DNA of 64,000 bases, from the NCBI GenBank assembly GCA_030015575.1, contig CM057346.1:559122315-559186314 (forward strand). Direction: 5' to 3'. The notes beneath the pieces were generated by a model. That model worked only from the letters and a program-made list of their open reading frames with translations. It ran no database searches and was not told the DNA's origin. The DNA is from Agapanthus africanus (taxonomy: Eukaryota; Streptophyta; Magnoliopsida; Asparagales; Amaryllidaceae). The translations under genes were made by a program, and so were the position numbers. Each line of letters starts with the position of its first letter. The stretch's first letter is position 1. This document shows, one piece after another, positions 1 through 11,090 of this stretch.

Positions 1-2
1 TA

Positions 3-968
3 ATAGGAAATGATATTCCTATGCTACAGTCAGTCAAAAGATTCTTGTCACAGAAATTCTCCATGAAGGACCTGGTTGATGCCACCTACATTCTGGGGAT
101 CCAGATCTATCGTGATAGATCAAAGAGGATGTTGGGACTTTTGCAGTCCAGGTACATAGACACCATATTGAAAAGATTCAGTATGGAAGATTCTAAGCGC
201 GGTAACCTACCGGCTTGTCACGGAATCACCCTATCCAAAGAGATGTCTCCCAAGACTGATTTGGAAAGGGAACGCATGTCGATTATACCCTATGCTTCTA
301 CGGTAGGCTCTATAATGTATGCGATGTTATGTACCTGACCAGATGTAGCATACGCGTTGAGCGTTGTAAGCCGGTATCAGGCAAACCCAGGGGAGAATCA
401 CTGGATAGCAGTAAAGAACATTCTCAAGTACCTGAGGAGGACTAAGGAGATGTTCTTGGTTTACGACGGAAAAGACCTCAGGATGGAGGCCTATGCTGAT
501 TCCGGCTTCCAGAGTGACAAGGATGACTCCAAGTCCATGTTGGGTTATGTCTTTACCCTCAATGGAGGGGCGGTCTGTTGGAAGAGTTCCAAGCAGGACA
601 CCGTTGCTGACTCAACGATGGAAGCAGAGTACATAGCTGCTTGCGATGCCGCAAAAGAAGCTGTCTGGATGAAGAAGTTCCTCACAGAACTTCAGGTGGT
701 TCCTACCAGTGTTGGTCCAATACCTCTGTATTGCGACAACAACGGCGCTATAGCTTTAGCGAAGGAACCCAGGTCCCATCAGAAGTCCAGACACATCTTA
801 AGGCGGTATCACCTGATCAGGGAGATCGTAGATCGCCGGGAGATCGAGGTAAAGAGAGTAAATACAGAGGATAACATTGCTGATCCATTCACTAAGGCCC
901 TACCTCAGATTCAGTTCGAGAGGCTACTCGAGATCATCGGTCTTCGATACGCCAGTACATGGCCCTAG
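3..968 (+). pseudogene. pol: Ty1/copia RT C-terminus and RNase H (3' end of pol)
   Basis: This is the end of a copia polyprotein that enters from the left edge of the window. The first residues (IGNDIPMLQ) follow the usual RT catalytic box, and ATYILGIQIYRDR and PDVAYALSVVSRYQ are typical of copia RT. RNase H follows, with the acidic positions AYADSGF, STMEAEYIA and LYCDNNGAIALA and the box SRHILRRYHLIREIV. The frame is open apart from one TGA at 336-338, just before PDVAYA, where copia RT normally has arginine; CGA to TGA is the expected CpG decay. The frame ends at 968 directly before the polypurine tract and LTR. It reads as an almost intact element end with one nonsense mutation. Confidence 0.93.
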
Positions 969-970
969 GG

Positions 971-982
971 CAAGTGGGAGAT
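971..982 (+). other. Polypurine tract
   Basis: The purine-rich run CAAGTGGGAG sits between the pol stop codon and the TG that opens the LTR. This is where plus-strand DNA synthesis is primed in LTR retrotransposons. The same motif appears inverted before the minus-strand LTRs at 9601 and 33209. Confidence 0.8.
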
Positions 983-2874
983 TGTTAGTGTATATGCCCT
1001 AGGGGCCATTATTGTATCATACTAGTTTGTATATTACTTAATGGAAGCTTGGGATATTCACATGTATATAACAGTCTTGCTAAACATGGTAGTATGCTAC
1101 TTGGTTTTTCGATCTTAATATGTGAGTATGCGTATTGATAGAGCTCTTAGGATCTTGCTTGACTACCAGTGTTGTGATAGCAGTCACACTCATGGGGGCT
1201 GGGTAGTCTCCAAGCACATCCTTATTCAGGTCCCTAGTCGTAGGATTATCGAGACAGGGCATCGATACTCCGGAGTTGACTAGTGTGTACGCTTCTCATC
1301 CCAGTTAGGGGGATGGTCTGTCCCACAGCCATCAGTACGTCGTACTGGAGAAAGCATACAGGTGCTCGTTGGGTTACGGGTACACCGGACAGGACTCGCA
1401 GGGAACTGTTGGTTGGTTTTATTCCAGTCGTCAGTGAACAGTTCCCAGGTGACATGAGTACAGCATAGTCCGCAGACTTGACACTGCTACTTCGCCTCGA
1501 GTGTGTCCCACTGTTCTTAGATTGCTACCCTACCACGGCTCAAAGGAGTTGTGCAAACAGGTAGCAGTTGGGTGCAGTCTCGAGCACTTGGAGGCAGTGG
1601 CGGTTAGACAGGATTCGTCTCTCCCGGTATTGGGGGTTGATATCGCGCTGTGTCAGAGAGCCATTACGCAAAGTCCCTGGCCAGGGCTAGCGAGATTTGC
1701 TGGTAGGTTCCAGTAGTTTCTCAGGGTGTAATGGGCTTCGCTCCGACACGACTTATACCGCTATTAGGGGACTGACGCTTGCCGCCCCTAGGCCCGATAT
1801 GCGATAGTCTTAGACGAAAAGACCGGACTGTATGGAGATTGTCACAGCAGGCTCAATAGGAGTTCGGATGGGTTTCCTCATCGGCCTTCTTATCGACATC
1901 TACCTGGGGACCGTTACGTACAGCTAGTGCCGCTTGCGGTCTGTGGTTAAACCCACTGCCAGCGTAGTAGTCGAGTCTCTAGAGTCCCACACAGAGAGTT
2001 TCCCTACTCCAGGCGAAACGATATAGAGGTCGTATGGTTTTACGACAAAGGGTTCGGACGCATACATGTGTTTACACACGTACGTCGTTCGGACAGTTTT
2101 TACTAGTCAGCTTTGGTTTAAGCCAGTTACTAGTATCCGGTTATTGGATTTATACAGTCTAAAGTTTTTCCGTGTTTTCACGGATAGGAGGGGCGTTCTC
2201 GTAATTACGCGAGAAGCTTCTAGAAGGTGATGACTAAGGGGGTTAAGGTGGCATATACATTGAATGAGATTAGTGAGTCATATGGATGATTCATCCATGT
2301 CATTAATGCATCATAAATGCTTAATGACTCATGGAGATGAATCACCATTAGATATTTATCAAGCATGGTTGTAAATCATTTTCTTTTCTTTTCTTGATAA
2401 ATAATAATGCTTGATATATATTATGATAGTTCATTTTCTCATCTCATTATCTTGCTCACTTTCTCTCTCCTCAAGCTCTCCCTCTTCAAACCCTAATTCT
2501 CCCCTCTCATGTGTTGAGTACAAGGATTAGATTAGACTACTTAATCCTTAACCAATCTCTATATCACCTAGGTTACTTGGATTAGCACTTCAAGAAACCT
2601 AGTTATCTCTAGTTTGAGGTGAAGCTTGTAGTAAAGCTCTCGGGTGGATCTTCTACTACTTAGAGAAGGCCGGAGAGGATGTGGAGAACGACAAGACGAA
2701 GGACTCGGTTCTATAGGTATAATCACTTAACATAGTAGTTAACACTTCTATGGTTTCTTGTTAGTTATTGTTTATGCAAAGATTCTCGGTTAGTCGATGT
2801 TTACGCCTAAAACAAGATCGTTTTTCATTATTCCGTCTCCCCGCAAGTCGTGGGGTGTTGTACATCGACTTACA
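983..2874 (+). repeat. Copia (Angela-type) LTR flanked by internal sequence on both sides
   Basis: The LTR begins TGTTAGTGTATATGCCCTAG and ends in TTACA, about 1.89 kb, close to the usual Angela/BARE LTR length. On its left lie RNase H and a polypurine tract (a 3' LTR context). On its right, one base away, lies a tRNA-Met primer site followed by a leader and gag (a 5' LTR context). So one LTR serves two internal regions, as in a tandem LTR-internal-LTR-internal array. Its start resembles that of solo LTR H at 38711. Confidence 0.85.
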
Positions 2875-2875
2875 G

Positions 2876-2888
2876 TGGTATCAGAGCC
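2876..2888 (+). other. Primer binding site, initiator tRNA-Met
   Basis: TGGTATCAGAGCC is complementary to the 3' end of plant initiator tRNA-Met, the usual primer of copia elements. It lies one base after the LTR end. Confidence 0.93.
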
Positions 2889-3050
2889 TCGCTAAACAAT
2901 AAATAACTCATTAGCAAAGTCGTAAGAATTTTGAACGCAAAAAGAAACCGGAAACATCGTCGATTATCACACTTGCTGTCGAATTTTAAACTGGCTCTAA
3001 AAATTTTTCAGGGTGCTTCAGAATAACAAGCAGGAAAAACTAGGGCTACT

Positions 3051-3161
3051 GAAGAAATTTGGACTCCTAACTCGACCATATCACCGCGGAACCGCGGCGG
3101 ATCCATGCGATCCGCCGCGGATCCGCGGCCGAATTGTGGCCGGGTCGGCCCAAATTTATTC
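3051..3161 (+). other. GC-rich bipartite hairpin in copia A leader
   Basis: Two near-palindromic 14-mers, CCGCGGAACCGCGG (3084) and CCGCGGATCCGCGG (3115), start 31 nt apart. They are part of 20-nt arms (3084-3103 and 3109-3128) that pair with one mismatch around a 5-nt loop. An outer stem, GAAGAAATTTGG (3051-3062) with CCAAATTTATTC (3150-3161), pairs 11 of 12 bases. Comparable structures lie at the same distance from the primer site in elements B and C. A role in RNA dimerisation or packaging is inference. Confidence 0.8.
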
Positions 3162-4193
3162 AGTAACTCCTAGGTGTTAACAGTGATGTTTCTGGGATGT
3201 TTTATTTTCTGCTAAGATCTCAGGTGCACAGAGAAGTTTTGCAGTAGAATCTAAAGTGTTTTGCTCGATCGAAATTTTACGATGTTTGCTAATATGATTA
3301 TATCTGTGATTGTATAATGTGTTCGTAAACCTCCCCTAACTGCTAGTATGTCGGTTGGCAGGGGGTTGCACATTTCTGTAATGGATTTTATCTGTTTGTG
3401 GATGTGAACTGTATTGGACTGTTGTGATGATTAGCCGGGGTATGTGATGGGTTATTATTTAATTCATTTGATGTAAATGTAATTTGTTGTAATATTATTT
3501 TGCGGGGCACATCCAGGTTGCGGTTGTAGCCACCGTTGTATTATTTCATTTTACTGTTTTTGCTCCTAGGACAGACTCAAGGTGGGGTGCACAAACTACC
3601 GGGCGGGTAGTTTGCCGTACCCGTAGGGGTCTAGGGTGGGGTAATAGCTATTCATCACAACTGTGTAATCCGTCTTTTGTTGCAGGCTCTAAACAAACAC
3701 GGATTTGTTGCAAATCCAATAAAGTTCATCTGTGATCTGGAATGAATATTATTGCGTCCGACGAATGAAAAATATCTATATATATGATAGCTATTTAGAC
3801 GTCACTTATGTTTTACACCCGCGCTAGCCCAGCCCCCGCTCTGTCGTTAGTAAGTAACCTAACGGGTGATGACGGGACCCAGAGGCGAATGCAGATGGCA
3901 TAAGAGGACGTTGTATTTTCGTTGTTTTCTGCAATGATAGGTTAATGATGGGACGCATTATTTATAATGCAAAGAAAATAAACCAAAAGTTTAATCGTTG
4001 GAACAATTTAAAAGAAACCACTCGGTTATTTTTAAACAGATGATATTTTTAAATTGCGGAGCTTTAACCACTCTTTTTAAAAAGCTATCAGGTTCCTTCG
4101 GTTATATCAAGTTCACTACGTTCACGGTTTCGCCAAAACCATTCGTAGCCCTCCCTCATTTCATTTGGGTATTCAGTAGTATTCAAGCTATGT

Positions 4194-4390
4194 TTGTTGG
4201 CTTTCGTCAAGGCATAGTGTTTGGTAGCTGCTGGGGTATTCATTTGTTGCATAGATAGATGAGTTGGTTTGGGACAGTTGTATAATCTTGTTGGCTTTCG
4301 TCAAGGGTATATACGGGTGGGTTCAAATTAACAAAATAATGATGGGCAGAACTTGACATGTGTCTTATGATTTGTTGGCTTTCGTCAAGG
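4194..4390 (+). repeat. Triple TTGTTGGC...GTCAAGG hairpin motif
   Basis: Three copies of TTGTTGGCTTTCGTCAAGG start at 4194, 4288 and 4372, 94 and 84 nt apart. Each can form a short UUGGC/GUCAA stem with a 4-nt loop. The minus-strand leaders of E, B and C carry the same three copies with nearly the same spacing, while the loop bases vary. Confidence 0.8.
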
Positions 4391-4863
4391 TCATAAGAAC
4401 ATGGGGCAAAAATCTATATTGGGAATTTCTAAAGAAACTGAAATTTGCAAAGAGATGCATACCATTTGGAGTTTGATGAATGTTGGTAGGATTCCTTCAA
4501 CATTATCATACGATGATATTTGGATCCCGATCCTACTGTGAGTATATGCTACTTATCAGGAGATTCGTCACTTAACGATCAATGCTATAAACCAAGTAGG
4601 TGCCGAGAAAGGTGTCAGCGGGGCTACGCCCCAAGAGAAAAGAGATTATTTAATTAAGGAACTTCGCGAAAGCGTTGGAAAACCTCCCTCGAAGTACCGA
4701 CACTAGCCTGGCTGAACGGTTAAGCAAGTATTGTACAGTGAGAATAGTCCTGGCTAATTCTTCTTTTATGGTTTGAGGAAGGATTCGAGAAACAGTGGGA
4801 GCCATCCAGTTTAGATAAATTAAAAACCAATCTAAAGTTGCAAGAGCATCATGCTAAAGTGTT

Positions 4864-4886
4864 TTCTTCTCTCTCTCTCATTGCAG
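4864..4886 (+). promoter_or_regulatory. Possible 3' splice acceptor before gag
   Basis: A long pyrimidine tract ends in TTGCAG, 13 bp before the gag ATG. The leaders of B and E keep the same tract ending in CCAG. BARE elements are known to make a spliced gag RNA, so an acceptor here is plausible. No donor has been assigned. Confidence 0.45.
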
Positions 4887-4899
4887 CGACCTTGTGGCC

Positions 4900-5855
4900 A
4901 TGACTAGGTTACATCTAGATAACAAGTTGAATGAATCTAACTTTTATAACTGGCAAAGGTCTGTCCAGATGACCATTGCCTATGACAAGCTGGACCACCC
5001 TATTTCTACTCAAGATCCCGCCATCCCAGGTCCAGTTTCCACCGTCGCGGATATGGATATCCGTCAGACAAAGGAAAAGGATAAAGCGAAAGCCAAGTGC
5101 TCCGTGTTGGCTTCAGTTGATGGTGTATACCAGAAGCAGCACGAGAAGATGGACTCTGTTTCCATCTTTCTCCATAACAAAGATTTATATGGAGAGCAAT
5201 CTCATATCGCAAGATATGAGGCCTCGAACGAATTAATTCAAGCGAGGTCGGCTGACGGGTCATCTGTAAGGGACGACGTCCTTACGATGACTAGCTATAT
5301 TGATGAGCTCAAGGACCTGGAGGCCACGTTGGGAAACAGGTCATATGCTGACTTATTTCTATAGTCCCTACCCTCTACTTATACCCTGAAAGAAACCAGG
5401 GAGACACAAGCTCTGCTTAATGGGGGACCTTCTTCTTCTACATCCAGGGCGAAAGCAAAGGATGAAAAGAAGAAGACTTCTATAAAGCCGATATACGGTG
5501 TCAGTAAAGTAGGAGGAAAGGGAAGAGAAAAAGTTTCGGGACTTGGGGTAGGTAAGGAGGGATATTCCTATTGTTATGGGAACGAGCATTGGCAGAAGGA
5601 TTGCAGGGCTTTGGAAGCCAGTAGCCAGGATACGAAGCATGTTGTGGCTTCAGCCTCAAGTGTGTTTGTAATTGAGAACTGTTTGTCAATTAACTCTACT
5701 TTCTGGGTACTAGATACCGGAGCAGAATCTCATATCTGTAATTCGTTACATGCTTTGAGAAACCGTAAAGTTATAAGGATAGGTGATTTGTCTCTCAGAG
5801 TTGCAAACGGAATGAGCATGGACGCTGAATCCGTGGGAGAATATCGCCTAGGTTT
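4900..5855 (+). pseudogene. gag: Copia A gag and protease
   Basis: From the ATG at 4900 one frame runs through gag (LNESNFYNWQRSVQMTIAYD), a zinc-knuckle remnant (YCYGNEHWQKDC near 5570-5605) and the aspartic protease core WVLDTGAESHICNS (near 5704-5745). The only break before the B insertion is a TAG at 5362-5364. The DTG of the protease is intact. The frame is cut at 5855 by element B. Joining across the TSD puts it exactly in phase with the integrase part at 23252, so B landed in an open polyprotein. Confidence 0.9.
5851..5855 (+). repeat. Target site duplication GGTTT, left copy (element B)
   Basis: GGTTT directly precedes the TGTAGGG end of element B. The matching copy is at 23247-23251. 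Confidence 0.9.
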
Positions 5856-7159
5856 TGTAGGGTTCCTAGGCACTCCCAAGAGGTCTCACAAGGCATCAAC
5901 CATGTCAATTTCAAAAATTACGGTGCCGAGAAACCCTAGACTAGATCGTTAACTAGATGTTTTAGGAGAAAGATGCAACTAGTAAACTACTTTACTAAGA
6001 GAACGGAAATACAACCTTTGTAGATCCGGTTCTCCACCTCCATAGCTCCATGATGAAGTCCTCTCCGCTGTCCATATCAAATCCCGGGCTCTAGCGTCGG
6101 CTTCATCGGAAAAAGAGCGGGCTAGGTCATCGACGACGTGCCGAAGATGATCTACGTCGAGGCATCACTAGATCAAGCTCCAACTTCACCAAGTCTAGAA
6201 AACTTGTGAAGGAAACACACTCTACTACTTGGCAAGAGGTAGAGGATGAAGAAATAGGAAGTGGGTTCACTTTAGAATTGGATTTCTCACTCTTTTTCAT
6301 CAATCACCATTGATGAAGTGAAGCTTTTTCTTCATGAAGTGAAGAAGAAGAAGATCAATTATGATAAGAATAATAATAGAAAAGAAAATCAATTCTTATC
6401 ATAATAGTAACCATGGTAAAGTGTAGAGAGCTAACTATAGTTCAATGAATGGTTAGGGTTAAGGAGATGAAGACAAAAGGTTTCTTTGGTCAAAGCTTCA
6501 TGAAGCTTCAACAAGCTTCATGAACAAAAGCAACCTTTTGTTTTCTTTATCTCTTATCTTTTTAATACAAATTAAAAGATAAAAGAATTAATAAATATAT
6601 CAAAACCCTAACCATTTACTTAACTAAGGTTTAACTCTTTACACAAACCCTAGCAATCATATATCATCAAACATGATACAATCAAGTGCACAAAAATATA
6701 TCGCATATACAATGCGCACATCCGAGTGAGAAAAATCCATCTTAAGTGAACCGATACTAGTTAATGCAAAGTGATATATCAAATATATAATTATACATTA
6801 AATCATTAAATCAACACTTGATTTAACGATCCGGTCATATCGCATATAACCGATTAGTATCCAATGTATCGTTTTATCGAATCAATCCTTGATTCGATAA
6901 CTAGGTTATATCGCATACAACCAATCGATACATTTATCGCGAGAATGGAATACGGTATCACATACACGCATTATTCTCGGTCCCGCACATATCTCATATG
7001 CGCTCCTATTTCGTTTCGGTTGAGCCAGGAAACCTCTGTGTAGGACTCTAAAGACTCGTCAATACGCCGGCAGCAGGTGATGATCATATCAAGCACCCAC
7101 AAGCCGCAAGCGGTCTGCTAAACGTAACGGCCACCCGGGTATTGAGCGATCAGAAGATC
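5856..7159 (-). repeat. Element B 3' LTR, truncated
   Basis: This stretch matches 21018-22335 closely from TGTAGGGTTCC up to GTATTGAGCGAT. It then stops, about 0.9 kb short of the outer LTR end, and continues directly into reverse-transcriptase sequence. The lost segment comprises the start of the LTR, the polypurine tract, RNase H and part of RT. The junction shows a tandem AGAAGATC (7152-7159, 7160-7167), which points to a repeat-mediated deletion. Confidence 0.85.
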
Positions 7160-7593
7160 AGAAGATCCCACTGTCTACGAAGCCCTCTGGCTGTGTACTT
7201 ATAGACTGCCTTTTCTAAAACATCATTTAGAAAAGCTGTCATGACACCCAACCACCAGATATCGTAGTCATGGTATGTAGCCGTGGTAAGTAGGATCTGG
7301 ATGGACTTAAGCATAGCCACCTGAAAAGGTTTCATCATTATCCACGCCTGGTCGATGACGAAAAGCTTTAACAAGTCTAGCTTTGAAAGTCTCAACTTTT
7401 CCATCTACACCAAGTAATCTTCCCAAGATATACTTGCTCCTGATGGGGATTTAACCCTTCAGATATTGCAACCAAAGTCCATACTTTGTTGGTGTACATG
7501 GATTCCATCTCAGATCGCTAAGCATCCAGCCATTCTTACAGAGTCCTATTCCTGATGGCCAGTTCGAAACTAGTTGGGTCATCATCTCATGAT
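7160..7593 (-). pseudogene. pol: Element B reverse transcriptase fragment
   Basis: The minus strand encodes recognisable copia RT, including AMLKSIQILL and DIWWLGVMTAFLND. The box that in active copia RT reads DVKTAFLNG has glycine in place of the first catalytic aspartate. Element E (10401-10679) has the same change. The fragment is cut on one side by the LTR deletion and on the other by the E insertion. Confidence 0.8.
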
Positions 7594-7598
7594 GCAAT
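7594..7598 (+). repeat. Target site duplication GCAAT, left copy (element E)
   Basis: GCAAT precedes the TGAAAGG end of E and is repeated at 16322-16326. The joined target matches element E's own RT-linker sequence around 10855. Confidence 0.92.
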
Positions 7599-9600
7599 TG
7601 AAAGGTTCCTAGGCACTCCCAAGAGGTCTCACAAGGCATCAACCATGCCAATTTCAAAAATTCTAGGTGCCGAGAAACCCGACTACGGACCGTTGGCTAG
7701 AAATCTAGGCGAAAATATAATCTAGTTAACAACTTAACTACAAAGAAACGGAAATACAACCTTTGTAGATCCGGTGCTCCACCTCCATAGCTCCGCAACG
7801 AAGTCCCTTTGCTGTCCAAATGAATTCCCGGGCTCTAGCGTCGGCTTCGTCGGAGAAATGGCGAGCTAGGTCGTCGATGTCCATGCCGAAGATGATCTAC
7901 GTCGAGGCATCGCTAAATCAAGCTCCACCTTCACCAAGTCATGAAAACTTGTGAAGGAAACACACTCTACTACTTGGCAAGAGGTAGAGGATGAAGAAAT
8001 AGGAAGTGGGTAGACTTTAGAATTGGATTTCTCACTCATTTCCATCAATCACCATTGATGGAGCTTGCTTTCTTCAAGTGAAGAAAGGAAGAAGAAGAAG
8101 AATTATGTTATGATAAGTTAATTAATATTGAAAAGAAAATCAATACTTATCATATCATGAACCATGGTCAAGTGTAGAGATTAAACTAGGGTTAATGGAG
8201 TGGTTAGGGTTAAGCATGAGACAAAATGGTCACTTTGGTCAAAGCTTCATGAAGCTTCAACTAGAAAACAAACAAAGCCACAATTTTCCTTTATGCTTAT
8301 CATTTTTCCAAAAATCAATAAATAAATAAATAAGTGAATAAAACATAACCCCAACCATTAACATGTAACCATAGTTTGATCTTTACACAAAAACCCTAGC
8401 AAACATGTATCATCAAACATGATACAATCAAGTGCACAAAAGTATATCACATATACAATGTGTACATCCGAGTGAGAAAATCCATTTAAAGTGAACCAAT
8501 ACTAGTTAATGCAAAGTAATATATCAAATATATATAATTATACATTAAATCATCAAATCAACACTTGATTTAACGATCCGGTCATATCACATATAACCGA
8601 CTAGTATCCTATGTATCGGCTTATCGAATCAATCCTTGATTCGATAACTAGGTTATATCGCATACAACCATTCGATACATTCATCGCGAGAATGGAATAC
8701 GGTATCACATACACGCATTATTCTCGGTCCCGCACATATCTCATATGCGCTCCTATTTCGTTTCGCTTGAGCCAGGAAACCTTTGTGTAGGACTCTAAAG
8801 ACTCGTCAATACGCCGGCAGCAGGTGATGATCATATCAAGCACCCACAAGCCGCAAGCGGTCTGCTAAACGTAACGGCCACCCGGGTATTGAGCGATCAG
8901 AAGATCGACGAGCAAGCCCGCTCACACTCCAGTGAATCCAACCAGTAACACTACCGTACAGTCCGGTCTGATCGTCTGATATGTCGCATATCTCGCCTAG
9001 GGGTGGTAAACGTCAGACCCCAATAGCTCGATAAGTCGTGTCGATATGAGGTCTATAACAATTCGAGAAACTACTGGTAACACTTACCAGTAAATCTCAG
9101 CAACCCTGGCCAGGGATTTCCTGTTATAGCCAATCGAACACAGCGCAACATCAACCCGCTATACCGGGAGTGACGAATCCCCTCCTATCGCTCATTGCCT
9201 CCATGTGACTCGGGACTGTACCCAAAAACTCACTTGTTTTGTGCACATTGCATATGTGATATATTTTGTGTACATGATTGTATCATGTTTGATGATACAT
9301 GCAAGCTAGGGTTAGTGTAAAGAATTAGACCATGGTTAAGATTATGATTAGGGTTTTCTTTTTCTTATTTATTTATTTATTTATTTTGGAAAAAGATGAG
9401 AAAAGAATGGTTGCTTTTTTTGTTTGCTAGTTGAACATTCTTGAAGCTTTGAATTAGTCCACCATCCTTGTCTTATACTTAACCCTAACCATTCTAGTTA
9501 ACCACGGTCCATTCTCTACAACTAACCAAGGGTTAGTAAATGATAAGTATTGATTTATTTATCATTTACATAATACTTATCATATTCTTTTTCTTCATCA
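7599..9600 (-). repeat. Element E 3' LTR, chimeric
   Basis: Positions 7599 to about 9239 match the other E LTR (14102-15740) almost base for base. Beyond that, the outer 0.6 kb of the normal LTR is replaced by 361 bp of a related LTR in the opposite orientation, which runs up to the polypurine tract at 9601. Confidence 0.85.
9240..9600 (+). repeat. Inverted LTR segment inside E's 3' LTR
   Basis: Reverse-complemented, this segment aligns along its length with about 8098-8465 of the same LTR, for example ATGTATCATCAAACATGATA and a (AAAT)n run, at roughly 80 % identity. It therefore comes from another LTR subfamily. It forms an imperfect inverted repeat of about 360 bp with the LTR part 0.8 kb to its left. 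Confidence 0.8.
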
Positions 9601-9612
9601 TCTCCCACTTGC
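9601..9612 (-). other. Element E polypurine tract
   Basis: TCTCCCACTTGC is the reverse complement of the GCAAGTGGGAGA tract seen before the plus-strand LTR at 983. It marks the inner border of E's 3' LTR. Confidence 0.8.
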
Positions 9613-11090
9613 ACTAGGGCCGTCTGTAGCAGTGGTTGTAGTATCTCATACTCAACCATCCCATAAAAGTCTCTCTTTGGGAATAGGCCTTCGTGAGTGG
9701 ATCCGCCGTGTTGTCCTCTGAGTCTACTCTCCTAACCTCGATCACCCTGGAGATCAACCATCTCCATGATCAGGTGATACTGCCTTAGAATATGTCTGGA
9801 TCACTGATGGGACATGCGTTCCTTGGCATAAGCCACAACTCCATTGTCACACAATGGGAGGAACATAGTTCATCTCATGAACCAATATACACCCAAACAG
9901 CCTCTTTGGTAGCATCTTAAGTAGCGATGTATGCTGCCTTTATCGTCTAGTATGTCACGGTATCTAGCTTGGAACTCTTCCAACATACCGTCCCTCCACT
10001 GAGGGTAAAGACAATGCCTGTGACTGACATTCAGTCGTCCTTATCACCTTGGAACCCTTCCAGTGATTCTCCCCAGGATCATGTGATACCATCTCACTTC
10101 GACAAGTGAGAATCCTAACATCCATTTAGATCTATCTCATAGATCCAAAATCCAGGAGTTAGTAGGTATCATTATGATCCTATATGGAGAATCATTGTGA
10201 TAAACGGAGATTGACCGAGCGTAGCATAGGAAACTCTTTCCCTATCAAGAGTATGTCATCCCCGTACTCTACGAGGATCACCACCATACTCCCTACTACC
10301 TTTTTGTTTATACAAGGTTCATCTACCATTTTGATGATGTCAAACTCTTTGACTAATCCATCAAAACAGATGTTCCAACTCCGCGATGCCTGCTTTAATC
10401 CTATAAAGCATCTTGCACACGTTTCCGCTGCTCCCACTGTCTATGAAGCCCTCTGGCTGTGTACTTATAGACGCTCTCTTCTAAATCATCATTTAGAAAA
10501 GCAGTCAAGACACCCAACCACCAGATATCGCAGTCATGGTATGTAGCCGTGACAAGTAGGATCTGGATGGACTTAAGCATAGCTACTTGAAAAGGTTTCA
10601 TCATTATCCACACCTGGTCAATGATGCAAACTTTTAACAAGTCTAGCTTTGAAAGTCTCAACTTTTCCATGTACACCAAGTAATCTTCTCAAGATATACC
10701 TGCTCCTGATGGGGATTTAACCCTTCAGATATAGCAACCAAAGTCCATACTTTGTTGGTGTATAAGGATTCCATCTCAGATCGATAAACATCCAGCCATT
10801 CTTACAGAGTCTCACTCTTGATGGCCAGCTCGAAACTAGTTGGGTCATCATCTCATGATGCAATCCTTGCTCCCACTGTCATAGAGAAACCGAAGTATCT
10901 CTCAGGTGGGTGAGGAACCCTACTAGATCGGCGGAGAGGCTGAGGTTCGTTGGTTTCTACTGAATCCTCTGGTTGTACCAAATCATCTGCTGTAGTTTGT
11001 ATAGCTGGAACACTTCCAGTTCTACATAACAGACCTTGCCTCGAGCTTGTCCGGATTTTGCTTTTAGACATAGGCCGGACAACCCCAAAT
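9613..11090 (-). pseudogene. pol: Element E RNase H, RT and IN-RT linker, decayed
   Basis: On the minus strand RNase H is recognisable around 9760-9860 (LCDNGVVAYAKE, then a stop, then SRHILRQYHLI). RT spans about 10190-10680: VVILVEYGDDILLIG, where the usual YVDD reads YGDD, and DIWWLGVLTAFLND, where the first catalytic aspartate is glycine. The linker before RT (10853-11071) reads PQPLRRSSRVPHPPERYFGF, as in intact copia. Stops and frameshifts separate the pieces. Element B shares the D-to-G change and the linker sequence, so the damage predates both insertions. Confidence 0.82.

Larger units (their letters stand above)
2889..4899 (+). other. Copia A untranslated leader (2 kb)
   Basis: This is the long leader typical of Angela/BARE elements, between primer site and gag, without a credible ORF. 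It contains the GC-rich hairpin at 3051-3161, the three-copy hairpin motif at 4194-4390 and a pyrimidine tract ending in AG at 4864-4886. Blocks around 3820-3870 and 4600-4720 match, in reverse orientation, the leaders of elements B, E and C, which supports their common origin and orientation. Confidence 0.8.

Noticed and set aside
4894..4899. Upstream GTG start for copia A gag
   Set aside because: Plant gag starts at AUG; the ATG at 4900 is the first in frame.
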